Below are positions 26,774-35,493 of a DNA stretch of 44,826 nucleotides, one piece after another. Positions within the stretch are counted from its first letter, which is position 1. The number at the start of each line of letters is the position of its first letter. The stretch spans positions 1 to 44,826 of the forward strand of contig JAOAFV010000026.1 of the NCBI GenBank assembly GCA_026416095.1. The letters run 5' to 3'. Both the position numbers and the translations under genes were made by a program. Origin of the DNA: Bacteroidales bacterium (lineage in GTDB: Bacteria; Bacteroidota; Bacteroidia; Bacteroidales; GWA2-32-17). The notes under the pieces were generated by a model. It searched no databases, was not told where the DNA came from, and was given only the letters and a program-made list of their open reading frames with translations.

Positions 26774-27601
26774 TTAGTAAAAAGATGTCCATCTTTTAGT
26801 ATCGATTCTTGGACTTACACAAATAACAGGTATTTTACTGTCGTTTGCAATAATTTCTTCAGCAACTGTTCCAAAAAAATAATCAGTAATCTGAGGATCT
26901 TTAATTGTCATAATAAGAATACCATTTGCTGAGATTTCTTCGGCGTAATTAATAAGTGCTTTTGAGAAAGATTTATTTTCGTCGATTGCTACAACTTCAT
27001 ATTCTGCTTCTTTTGATTGAATAAATTTTTTTGCAAAAATAAGATTTGCTTTTGTGCTTCTTTCGATGTATTCATTGGTACTTAGTTGGTAAAGCAGGTA
27101 GAATTTAGTATTAAAAAAAGTTTTAAAATATGGCACCCATTTTAATTTTTCTTTTGTTTCGACAGTATCGTCTATTGGTACAATAATTTTAGAGAAGTAA
27201 TCATCGTTGTTTGGCTTTTCTTGCACCACAATAAATGGAACAAGTGAATTTGCAATTACTTTTAGAGCTTTGCTTCCAATTAATTTTTGCATTCCTTTTA
27301 TTCCATGAGTACCCATTACTACAAATAAAGCATTAATATTAAAAGCATAATCTTTTATTTCATTGTATATGCTTCCTTCTTTAACTACATAATCGAATTT
27401 TATATCGTTTGTTTCAAAGGGTTTGGCAAAATTTTTCAGGTTTTCTAAAGCATTTTCTATTTCTTTTTCCTTTTTCACAATATTAACTATATCAATATCT
27501 GCATTTATTTTTTTTGCAAGTAAAATGCCATGCATTAGAGCATTTTTAGAAACATCGGTAAAGTCGCACGTTACTACTATTTTCTTTTTTGTTTTTTCCA
27601 T
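26774..27601 (-). CDS. Tandem universal stress protein (UspA family)
   Basis: This 275-residue cytoplasmic protein has two Usp domains. The first (about 5-148) begins KKIVVTCDFTDVSKNALMHG and has the nucleotide-loop-like MGTHGIKGMQKLIGSKALKV followed by PFIVVQEKP. The second (about 150-268) begins KIIVPIDDTVETKEKL and ends IPVICVSPR, with a degenerate loop (TIKDPQITDYFFGTVAEEI). Usp proteins bind ATP, and some bind cAMP (mycobacterial Rv1636/MSMEG_3811 is the known case). The spacing inside the first loop is one residue short of the textbook G-2x-G-9x-G(S/T), so ATP binding is not assured. It diverges from the adenylate cyclase gene, 46 bp apart, with interlocked promoters. Confidence 0.9.
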   Translation of the reverse strand: MEKTKKKIVVTCDFTDVSKNALMHGILLAKKINADIDIVNIVKKEKEIENALENLKNFAKPFETNDIKFDYVVKEGSIYNEIKDYAFNINALFVVMGTHGIKGMQKLIGSKALKVIANSLVPFIVVQEKPNNDDYFSKIIVPIDDTVETKEKLKWVPYFKTFFNTKFYLLYQLSTNEYIERSTKANLIFAKKFIQSKEAEYEVVAIDENKSFSKALINYAEEISANGILIMTIKDPQITDYFFGTVAEEIIANDSKIPVICVSPRIDTKRWTSFY

Positions 27602-27608
27602 ATATTTG
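27601..27608 (+). promoter_or_regulatory. -7 promoter box (TATATTTG) of the cyclase gene
   Basis: TATATTTG on the plus strand begins at the last base of the stress-protein start codon (27599-27601 on the plus strand) and lies 39 bp before the cyclase ATG. Its upstream half falls inside the stress-protein coding region. No clear -33 TTTG. Confidence 0.5.
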
Positions 27609-27639
27609 TAGATTAAAATAATTTATGTAATTAACAATA

Positions 27640-27647
27640 CAAAGTTA
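27640..27647 (-). promoter_or_regulatory. -7 promoter box (TAACTTTG) of the universal stress protein
   Basis: On the minus strand this is TAACTTTG, ending directly against the cyclase ATG at 27648 and 38 bp before the stress-protein start. Its upstream half falls inside the cyclase coding region. Confidence 0.5.
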
Positions 27648-30600
27648 ATGAAAAAAATAATTAAAATAAAAAAGTTAATTTTCTTTTACTTAATTATACC
27701 TTTAATATCGTTTTCACAGTCCAAAGAATATGGAATTCCCATTGTAGAAAACTTTCATCCAAAGAAATACGGATACGAGAGTCAGAATTTTTCGATAGTT
27801 CAAGATAAAAATGGGTTCTTATATTTTGGAAATGTTAGTGGAATAATACAGTTTGATGGAGTTAACTGGAATCTTATCAACATTATTGGTATTCCCCGAT
27901 TTACCACCGATAACAAAGGTAATGTTTATGTGGGAGCTTTTAAAAATTTTGGAAAAATAGAAATGAACGAAAAAAATAATTTTGTTTTTGTTTCTTTGCT
28001 AAAAGATTCGAAGGAAAGAGAACAAGTAGGTGAAATTACAGAGATTATTAGCTATAAAGACGAAATTCTTATAAATAGTAATAAAGGTTGCTTGTTTTCT
28101 TTTAAAAACAATAAGTTAAAAGTTATAGATAGTACCGGTTCATATTACAAATTTTTTAAAATTAAATCTAATCTATTCATTTTCAAATTAACTCAGGGTC
28201 TTGTTCGTTACGATAATGGAATATTATATGAATGGTTAAACAATAGTGCCTTATTATATAGGGTACCTGAGTTTATATTGCCTTATGGAAATGAATATTT
28301 AATAAAATTTTTAGATGAACCAAAAATTTATATTTTGTCAGAAAACGGTAACTTAAGCAAGTTTGAAAATGAAATAGAATCTTTTTTAGAAGAAAATGAA
28401 TATTTATGTAGTGTTGTATTAAACGATACTTTATACTTTTTTGGCACATCAAGAGGAGGAATAATTGGAATTAACTCGCAGGGGAAAGCGTTTCTGCATT
28501 TATCAAGTGATAATTTTTTATTAAACGATTGTGTTAATGCTTTATTTATAGATAAATGGAATAATTTATGGTTGGCATTAAATAATGGTATTTCTAGAAT
28601 AGAAATTAATTCTGCTTTTACTTATTTTACTACGGTAGATGGAGTTAAAGGCGGTGTTGTTGACATTAAAAGATTTAATAATTTACTTTTTATTGCAACA
28701 ACACAAGGGCTGAGATACCTTAATCCCGACTATAATATACTCTATTCGACCGATAAAAAATTTATACCAATTAAAGAAATTCAATACAATAATCGCAAAA
28801 TTCTACCTACTGAAAACTATTTAATAGTAACAACAACAAACGGAATATTTATTTTAGACAAGAAGTTAGAAGTAAAAAAAATATACAATCATTCTGCCGA
28901 ACCAATAATGCCTTTAAATAAAAAAGCCGATTCTATTTTAGTTGGACTATCAGATGGCTTAGGGTTAATTACAGTAAAAAATGAAAACTTTAGTTTCTAT
29001 AAATTAACATCTAACGATATAATTACTCCTAGAACATTAGCAAGAGAAAACTATTATACTTTTTGGATTGGTACTGATTACCATGGTGCTTATAAGGTAA
29101 AAGTAGACTTTGTAAATAAAAGTTTTCGGGTTTTAGAGCACTTTCATAAAAATAGTGGATTACCTAAAGAATTTGGTTGGCTTGATGTTTATAATATAAG
29201 TTCGGGCATATTACTGAGTACACAAAGAGGTGTTTTTAGGTTTAATAATAGAAATAAGCGTTTTTATTTAGATACATTATTTTCGAAGACATACGATCGG
29301 TGGTGTTATCCTATTGTTGAAGATAAAAACAGAAACTTATGGTTCAGTACTGGCACAGTAGGAACATCCGAAAAAAGAGTTAATTTGCTTTACCAAAAAA
29401 AAGACGGAAGTTATAAAAGAATAAGTGAACCATTTAAAGTTTTAAACGATTATAACATTGAGTCTATATTTCCCGACAACAATGCTGTTGTATGGTTTGG
29501 TTCTTTTGATGTACTAATACGATTCGATGCAAAAAAATTAACACAAGATACGTGTTCATTAATAATATTTTTAACTTCAATAATTGCAGGTAACGATACT
29601 ATTTCTGTAAAAAACTTGCCTACTAAGTTAAAGTTACCTTATAGAAATAACAATATAACCTTTAAATTTATATCTCCTTATTTTACAAGCGAAAGTAAGG
29701 CAATTTTGTATCAGTATTATCTTGAAGGTTTTGACAATAAATGGTCGGCATGGACAACTTCAACTATTAAAGAATATACAAACCTACCCGAAGGCAATTA
29801 TACTTTTTATGTTCGTTCAAAAAATATTTATGGTACAATGTCAAATATTTTATCTGTTTCAATAACAATTAAGCCACCCCTTTATAGAACAATTTATGCA
29901 TTTATTTGTTACATTTTATTTCTGGTTTTTCTAGTAATGACTATAATTCTATGGCGAACATATATTAATGCAAAAGAAAAAAAAGAAGTTGAAAGTGAAT
30001 TAAACACCAGAACAAAAGAATTGGCCGAACAAAAAGAGAAAGTAGAAATGCTTATTAGAAACATATTACCAGAAGATACAATACAAGAATTAAGCGAAAA
30101 AGGCAGAATTACCAATAGGAAATATAAAATGGTTTCAATATTATTCAGCGATGTAAAAGGATTTACAGAACTGGCGGCTCTTTTTAATCCAGACGATCTA
30201 TTTAATGAACTGAATATTATTTTTAATGCTTTCGATAAAATTTGTGAACAGCACTACATAGAAAAAATTAAAACAATAGGCGACGCTTATATGTGTGCTG
30301 GTGGTATTCCTATGAAAAACAGAACTAATCCTATAGATATAACACTTGCTGCACTTAAAATGCAAGAATATATTAAGTCGAATAGAGATAAATTTAAATT
30401 CCAATGGCAACTTCGAATTGGTATTCATACAGGAGAAGTAATAGCAGGAGTTATTGGAACCAAAAAGTTTACTTATGATATTTGGGGAGATGCTGTAAAC
30501 ATTGCTTCTAGAATGGAATCAACATCAGAAGCAAATGAAATTAACATATCCGACGCAACATATCAAAAAATTAAAGATTTTTTTATATGTGAACACCGAG

Positions 30601-31295
30601 GAAAACTTCCTGTTAAATATAAAGGACAATTAGATATGTATTTTGTAAAGGGAATACATCCTAAATATTCAGTACCTGGCGATCCTACTACTCCAAATAA
30701 AACTTTCTTGTTAAAAATACAATTTTATTTATACGAAGATCTTGAAGAATTTATTATTAATCAGCTCGAAAAAGCTCTTCCACAAAACCTTTATTATCAT
30801 AATGTACGGCATACTATTGATGTAATTACTCAAATCGAAATTCTTAGTATGGGCGAAAACGTTACGTTAGAAGAACGATTGTTATTAAAAACTGCAGCTC
30901 TTTTTCATGATTATGGCTTTATTTATACTTACGATAATCACGAAGAAGTTAGTGTTAAATATGCACGTGAAATTTTGCCTAAATATAGATATACCATCGA
31001 GCAAATTGATATAATTTGCGATTTAATTTTATCGACTAAATATGACCGGGAACCAAAAAATAAACTGGAAATGATTTTAAAAGATGCTGACTTAGATTAT
31101 TTAGGAAGAGAAGATTACATTCCAAATTCCTATAACCTCTTCAGAGAATTACTTGAAAGAGGTAAAATAAAATCTTATGAAGAGTGGACAAAATTACAGT
31201 ACGACTTTATTCTTCATCATGAATATTATACAGAAACAGCAAGAAAAATAAGAGAAATGAGAAAATTAGAAAATCTTAACACTCTTAAAGAATAA
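27648..31295 (+). CDS. Propeller/Y_Y_Y sensor with adenylate cyclase and HD phosphohydrolase
   Basis: This 1215-residue membrane protein has a signal peptide (1-24). A periplasmic beta-propeller of Reg_prop type spans about 30-660 (repeated phrases such as DKWNNLWLALNNGISRI). A Y_Y_Y domain follows at about 665-742 (YQYYLEGFDNKWSAW), then a membrane helix at about 745-768 and a coiled coil at 770-805. The class III cyclase domain spans about 820-1015. Its metal aspartates are D835 (FSDVKGFT) and D879 (GDAYM). K875 and D944 (YDIWGD) are the adenine-selecting pair, and N951/R955 (VNIASRM) stabilise the transition state, so it should make cAMP. The C-terminal HD domain at about 1045-1200 keeps H1051/H1055 (YYHNVRHTIDV), H1087-D1088 and D1146. 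Its first motif recalls class I cyclic-nucleotide phosphodiesterases. It diverges from the stress-protein gene. Confidence 0.92.
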   Translation: MKKIIKIKKLIFFYLIIPLISFSQSKEYGIPIVENFHPKKYGYESQNFSIVQDKNGFLYFGNVSGIIQFDGVNWNLINIIGIPRFTTDNKGNVYVGAFKNFGKIEMNEKNNFVFVSLLKDSKEREQVGEITEIISYKDEILINSNKGCLFSFKNNKLKVIDSTGSYYKFFKIKSNLFIFKLTQGLVRYDNGILYEWLNNSALLYRVPEFILPYGNEYLIKFLDEPKIYILSENGNLSKFENEIESFLEENEYLCSVVLNDTLYFFGTSRGGIIGINSQGKAFLHLSSDNFLLNDCVNALFIDKWNNLWLALNNGISRIEINSAFTYFTTVDGVKGGVVDIKRFNNLLFIATTQGLRYLNPDYNILYSTDKKFIPIKEIQYNNRKILPTENYLIVTTTNGIFILDKKLEVKKIYNHSAEPIMPLNKKADSILVGLSDGLGLITVKNENFSFYKLTSNDIITPRTLARENYYTFWIGTDYHGAYKVKVDFVNKSFRVLEHFHKNSGLPKEFGWLDVYNISSGILLSTQRGVFRFNNRNKRFYLDTLFSKTYDRWCYPIVEDKNRNLWFSTGTVGTSEKRVNLLYQKKDGSYKRISEPFKVLNDYNIESIFPDNNAVVWFGSFDVLIRFDAKKLTQDTCSLIIFLTSIIAGNDTISVKNLPTKLKLPYRNNNITFKFISPYFTSESKAILYQYYLEGFDNKWSAWTTSTIKEYTNLPEGNYTFYVRSKNIYGTMSNILSVSITIKPPLYRTIYAFICYILFLVFLVMTIILWRTYINAKEKKEVESELNTRTKELAEQKEKVEMLIRNILPEDTIQELSEKGRITNRKYKMVSILFSDVKGFTELAALFNPDDLFNELNIIFNAFDKICEQHYIEKIKTIGDAYMCAGGIPMKNRTNPIDITLAALKMQEYIKSNRDKFKFQWQLRIGIHTGEVIAGVIGTKKFTYDIWGDAVNIASRMESTSEANEINISDATYQKIKDFFICEHRGKLPVKYKGQLDMYFVKGIHPKYSVPGDPTTPNKTFLLKIQFYLYEDLEEFIINQLEKALPQNLYYHNVRHTIDVITQIEILSMGENVTLEERLLLKTAALFHDYGFIYTYDNHEEVSVKYAREILPKYRYTIEQIDIICDLILSTKYDREPKNKLEMILKDADLDYLGREDYIPNSYNLFRELLERGKIKSYEEWTKLQYDFILHHEYYTETARKIREMRKLENLNTLKE

Positions 31296-31359
31296 AATCT
31301 TAAACTATACACAGACCGAAGTATTTAGTTGAAAAATAAAAAATAAAATAGTTAATTAC

Positions 31360-31367
31360 TAATTTTG
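31360..31367 (+). promoter_or_regulatory. -7 promoter box (TAATTTTG)
   Basis: TAATTTTG fits TAnnTTTG and ends 17 bp before the ATG at 31385. No -33 element at the usual distance was found. Confidence 0.5.
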
Positions 31368-31384
31368 CAAAAATATTTACCATT

Positions 31385-32566
31385 ATGAAGAAAAAGAACT
31401 TAGAGTTTGAAACCTTGTTAATACATGGTACTGAGTATAATGATCAATGGGGTAGTGCTACTGTTCCCATTTATCAAACCTCTACCTTTACCTTTAAAAA
31501 TGCCCAACATGGTGCCAACCTATTTGCAGGAAAAGAAAAGGGTTATATATATACACGAATAAATAACCCAACAATAGATGCCCTTGAACATCAAATGGCG
31601 ATCCTTGAAAAAGGTTATGGTGGAATTGCATTTGCTTCGGGTATGGCCGCCATATGTGCTACTTATATGGCTATATTACAAACCGGAGATCATGTGATTT
31701 CAACAAATGCTATATATGGTGCTAGTAGAGTTGTCTTGGAACAATGGTTTGCAAAATTTGGGATAAAAAGCACTTTTGTTGACACTTCAAATATAAGCGA
31801 AATTGAAAATAATATAACCTCTTCTACAAAAATTTTATACATCGAAACTCCATCTAATCCAACAGTAAAAATTACCGATATAAAAAAAGCTTCAGAAATA
31901 GCTCATAAAAATAATATAATAGTAGTTGTTGACAATACATTTTGTAGTCCTTATTTACAGAATCCAATTGAATTAGGTGCCGACGTTGTTTTGCATTCTA
32001 CAACAAAATACATTAATGGCCATGCCGATGTTGTAGGAGGTATAGTTGTTACTGCACAAGAAGAATTGTACTCAAAAATTAGAAAAACGATGATATACAC
32101 AGGTAGTAATATGGACCCCAATCAAGCATTTTTAATAATGCGAGGATTAAAAACTCTTGCCTTGCGCATGGAACGAAGTCAACAAAACGCAATGAGAATA
32201 GCAGAATTTCTTGAATCGCATCCAAAAATAAAAAAGGTATATTATCCTGGCTTAAAAACACATCCTCAGTATGAACTTGCAAAAAAACAAATGCGAGGGT
32301 TTGGTTCAATGATAAGTTTCGAAATGAAAGGCGGTTACAATGCCGCAATAAAATTACTAAATAATGTACAAGTGGCTTTATTGGCAGTTTCTTTGGGAGG
32401 CGTTGAAACACTCATTCAACATCCTGCTTCAATGACACATGCTTCAATGACACCTCAAGCAAGAGAAGAATCTTTTATAACCGATGGCCTAATAAGGTAT
32501 TCTGTGGGTATAGAAAATATTAATGACCTACTCTCCGATTTACAACAGGCATTAGATAAAGTTTAG
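31385..32566 (+). CDS. Trans-sulfuration PLP enzyme, methionine gamma-lyase-like
   Basis: This 393-residue cytosolic PLP enzyme of the Cys/Met metabolism family has YTRINNPTIDALE near 57 (phosphate-binding Tyr/Arg), ASGMAAI near 80, VVDNTFCSPYLQNP near 180 and the PLP lysine K208 in HSTTKYINGH. SLGGVETLIQHPASMTHASM lies near 337. The family includes cystathionine gamma-synthase, cystathionine gamma-lyase and methionine gamma-lyase. The extended NPTIDALE and GGVE(T/S)LIQHPASMTH context is closest to gamma-lyases of anaerobes. The cysteine that marks Pseudomonas methionine gamma-lyase (LYGCT) is Ala here (IYGAS), so the substrate is uncertain. It stands alone with its own promoter box. Confidence 0.85.
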   Translation: MKKKNLEFETLLIHGTEYNDQWGSATVPIYQTSTFTFKNAQHGANLFAGKEKGYIYTRINNPTIDALEHQMAILEKGYGGIAFASGMAAICATYMAILQTGDHVISTNAIYGASRVVLEQWFAKFGIKSTFVDTSNISEIENNITSSTKILYIETPSNPTVKITDIKKASEIAHKNNIIVVVDNTFCSPYLQNPIELGADVVLHSTTKYINGHADVVGGIVVTAQEELYSKIRKTMIYTGSNMDPNQAFLIMRGLKTLALRMERSQQNAMRIAEFLESHPKIKKVYYPGLKTHPQYELAKKQMRGFGSMISFEMKGGYNAAIKLLNNVQVALLAVSLGGVETLIQHPASMTHASMTPQAREESFITDGLIRYSVGIENINDLLSDLQQALDKV

Positions 32567-32601
32567 GTTTTTTATAAGTTTTACTATTGTATTTCGTTTA
32601 A

Positions 32602-32609
32602 TAACTTTG
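32602..32609 (+). promoter_or_regulatory. -7 promoter box (TAACTTTG) of tyrS
   Basis: TAACTTTG fits TAnnTTTG and ends 14 bp before the tyrS ATG at 32624. The 5' UTR would be very short, so no T-box-like leader is present. Confidence 0.5.
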
Positions 32610-32623
32610 CAAAAAATTTTTCT

Positions 32624-33913
32624 ATGATTTACTCACCAATTAAAGAATTACAATGGCGGGGCATGATTCATGATATAATTGATGGTACCGACGACCAACT
32701 TTCTAAGGAGCAAACAACTGTTTATTTAGGAATAGATCCAACTGCCGATTCGTTGCATGTGGGGCACTTGGTTTCAATTTTATTGATGAAGCATTTGCAA
32801 AAAGCTGGTCACAAACCAATTCTAGTTGTAGGTGGTGCCACTGGTATGATTGGTGATCCAAGTGGTAAAACAGAAGAAAGAAAATTACTAGATTATGATA
32901 CTTTACGTCATAACGAAAAATGTATTGCAGATCAATTAAAGTTATTTTTTGATTTTTCCAATAATATCTCCAATAAGGCAATTATACTTAATAATTACGA
33001 CTGGATTAAAGATTTTAATTTGATCGATTTTTTACGTAACATAGGTAAACACATTACTGTTAATTACATGATTGCTAAAGATTCAGTAAAAAAACGTTTA
33101 GAAACAGGAATTTCATTTACAGAGTTTACTTATCAGTTATTGCAAGCTTATGATTTTCTTTTCTTGTACGAAAATTACAACTGTAAAATGCAGATAGGTG
33201 GAAGCGATCAATGGGGAAATATTACAACAGGTATTGAACTCATAAGGCGTAAAACTGGTGAATCAAATGTTTTTGCTTTCACTTGTCCTCTTCTTACAAA
33301 ACCAGATGGAACAAAATTTGGTAAAACAGAGCAGGGAAACATATGGCTCGACAAAAAATACACTTCGCCGTACAAATTTTATCAGTTCTGGATAAATATT
33401 AGCGATGAAGAAGCTGAAAAATATATTAAAATATTTTCATTTTTAACCCCAATCGAAATTGAAGATTTGATTTTTAAGCATAGACAATCGCCACAACAAA
33501 GAATATTACAACATACAATAGCCAAAGAATTAACGGTTTTAATACATGGATTCGATAGCTATGAAAAATCTGAAAAAGCGTCTAAAATTCTTTTTGGCGA
33601 TGCCCCTATTCAACAACTTGGAACATTAGATGAAAATATGTTGTTAGAAGTTTTTGAAGGTGTACCTTCTTTTAGCATTTCTAAATCATTGTTAGAAAAT
33701 ACTATTAACATTGTCGATTTTCTTACAGTGCATACAAGTATTTTGCCCAGTAAAAGTGAAGCTCGAAAATTAATTCAAGCAAATGGAATAAGTTTAAACA
33801 AACAAAAAGTAACACTCGATACTACAATAACTAAAGATCATTTAATTAATAATAAGTATATTTTACTACAAAAAGGTAAAAAGAATTATTACTTGATAAT
33901 TGCAGAAAGTTAA
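32624..33913 (+). CDS. tyrS: Tyrosyl-tRNA synthetase
   Basis: This 429-residue class I aminoacyl-tRNA synthetase charges tRNA-Tyr. The HIGH motif is HVGH at 45-48 and the KMSKS motif is KFGKT at 231-235. GGSDQWGNITTG near 190 is the tyrosine-specific segment. The C-terminal S4 RNA-binding domain (about 360-425) has SKSEARKLIQANGISLNKQKV. Length and motifs match the bacterial TyrRS of the E. coli type. It is convergent with the YfcC carrier gene; the stop codons are 5 bp apart. Confidence 0.96.
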   Translation: MIYSPIKELQWRGMIHDIIDGTDDQLSKEQTTVYLGIDPTADSLHVGHLVSILLMKHLQKAGHKPILVVGGATGMIGDPSGKTEERKLLDYDTLRHNEKCIADQLKLFFDFSNNISNKAIILNNYDWIKDFNLIDFLRNIGKHITVNYMIAKDSVKKRLETGISFTEFTYQLLQAYDFLFLYENYNCKMQIGGSDQWGNITTGIELIRRKTGESNVFAFTCPLLTKPDGTKFGKTEQGNIWLDKKYTSPYKFYQFWINISDEEAEKYIKIFSFLTPIEIEDLIFKHRQSPQQRILQHTIAKELTVLIHGFDSYEKSEKASKILFGDAPIQQLGTLDENMLLEVFEGVPSFSISKSLLENTINIVDFLTVHTSILPSKSEARKLIQANGISLNKQKVTLDTTITKDHLINNKYILLQKGKKNYYLIIAES

Positions 33914-33918
33914 TATCG

Positions 33919-35484
33919 TTAAAAACCTTTAATGTTAACTAATAAAGGTGGAATAAGCAGAACAAATCCTATTAGAATAAGTATAATAACTAATTTCCAT
34001 ATATATTTAAACCATATGTAGTAAGGAATTTTAGCAATCGATAATGCGCCAAGTAAAACTCCGCTAGTTGGAGTAATAAAGTTAGTAAAGCCATCGCCGA
34101 ACTGGAATGCAAGTACGTTTAACTGCCGTGGAATTCCTATTAAATCAACAAATTCCGAAGTAATTGGTATAGTAAGTGCAGCCTTTGCCGATCCAGATGG
34201 AATAATAATGTTTAAAATGTTTTGCATAATATAAATTATACCAAGCGATGTTAATTTTCCACTTTCTTTTAATAATGATGATACATAATATAAAATGGTA
34301 TCAATAATTTTTGCATCGTTTAATATGACAATAATGCCACCAGCAAGACCAACAACAATAGCAGCTGAAATAATATCTTTACAACCATCCAAAAATTTTT
34401 TTATCAAACCATTTATGGATAATCCATAAGCAATACCTATTACTATTCCGCTTGCAAAAAACAGTCCACATAGCTCTTTTATGTACCATTCGTAAAAAAT
34501 AACCCCAATAATCAGAAAAAATACAGTAATAATAAGTAAATTAAGGGAAAAATATTCCTTGCTTTTTTTTAATGTTAAATAACCTGTAATTAAAAAATAT
34601 ATTGTTAAAACGTGAAGTATTGTTATTTCAGTATTATTAATGTGAAATAATTTTCCTTTATCTACGTAAATAAAAGAAGAAACAAACAATGCTAATAGCA
34701 GTAAGATAAAAACGAACCACGAACTCTTTTTCCTATTATTAGCATCTTCAGATTTTACTTCAGAAATGTGAGTATCCCAATCTTTATCTATTTCGTGCAT
34801 TAAAGAACACGAATTATTTTTTTTTATTTTTGCCATATAGAATAAAACAAAAAAAAGGGCAATAGTTGTTATAACTATCCAGCAAAAAATTCTATAGCCA
34901 ATACCAGAAAAGAGAGGCAATCCAGAAAGCCCTTGGGCAATTCCTACTGTAAAGGGATTTAAAAAGGCACTAGCAAACCCAACATGAGCAGCTAAATACG
35001 ATATAGAAACACCAACTATAGAGTCGAAACCTAAAATAATGCATATAGAAACAAAAATGGCAACAAAAGCAAGTGTTTCTTCGCTCATTCCAAATATTGC
35101 TCCAAATAAACTAAATATTATAAAAATTGTTGACAATAAAAAAAACTGTGATTTTTTACCCGATAATTTTTTTATAAGAGCTTGTATTGGTGCATTTATG
35201 GCGTTTGTTGTATTTATAATTGAAAAGACACCTCCAACCGTTAAAATAAATATAATTATATGAGATTGATTTACAAAACCTTGATAAAACGATGTAAAAA
35301 GCTCAATAGTTTGAGGATTTTTTTCGACATATTTGAATGAATGGGGGTCTATGATATTTTTCTCTTGGTCGCCAACGATTATTTTTATACGTTTATATTC
35401 GCCAGCCGGAATAATCCATGTAAGAATTGTAGCAATAACAGCAATAGTAAAAACAATAGCGTAGGTATGTGGGAATTTTTTCAC
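33919..35484 (-). CDS. YfcC-family anaerobic carrier
   Basis: This 521-residue inner-membrane transporter has about 12 hydrophobic segments and matches YfcC (DcuC/C4-dicarboxylate anaerobic carrier superfamily). The start PHTYAIVFTIAVIATILTWIIPAGEY is typical, as are FGMSEETLAFVAIF near 150, HVGFASAFLNPFTVGIAQG near 183 and IIPSGSAKAALTIPI near 430. Homologues move amino acids or small carboxylates; the substrate is unknown. The start is GTG at 35484; an in-frame stop (35494-35496, shared with the upstream gene's stop codon) rules out a longer start. It lies 9 bp after the amidotransferase-fold gene and is probably co-transcribed. Confidence 0.88.
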   Translation of the reverse strand: MKKFPHTYAIVFTIAVIATILTWIIPAGEYKRIKIIVGDQEKNIIDPHSFKYVEKNPQTIELFTSFYQGFVNQSHIIIFILTVGGVFSIINTTNAINAPIQALIKKLSGKKSQFFLLSTIFIIFSLFGAIFGMSEETLAFVAIFVSICIILGFDSIVGVSISYLAAHVGFASAFLNPFTVGIAQGLSGLPLFSGIGYRIFCWIVITTIALFFVLFYMAKIKKNNSCSLMHEIDKDWDTHISEVKSEDANNRKKSSWFVFILLLLALFVSSFIYVDKGKLFHINNTEITILHVLTIYFLITGYLTLKKSKEYFSLNLLIITVFFLIIGVIFYEWYIKELCGLFFASGIVIGIAYGLSINGLIKKFLDGCKDIISAAIVVGLAGGIIVILNDAKIIDTILYYVSSLLKESGKLTSLGIIYIMQNILNIIIPSGSAKAALTIPITSEFVDLIGIPRQLNVLAFQFGDGFTNFITPTSGVLLGALSIAKIPYYIWFKYIWKLVIILILIGFVLLIPPLLVNIKGF

Positions 35485-35493
35485 ACTAATAAT

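Noticed and set aside
27648-31295. Cyclase gene as part of a Pycsar- or CBASS-like antiphage system.
   Set aside because: It has a periplasmic propeller and membrane anchor, canonical adenine-selecting residues, and no adjacent effector with cyclic-nucleotide sensor, TIR or pore domain.
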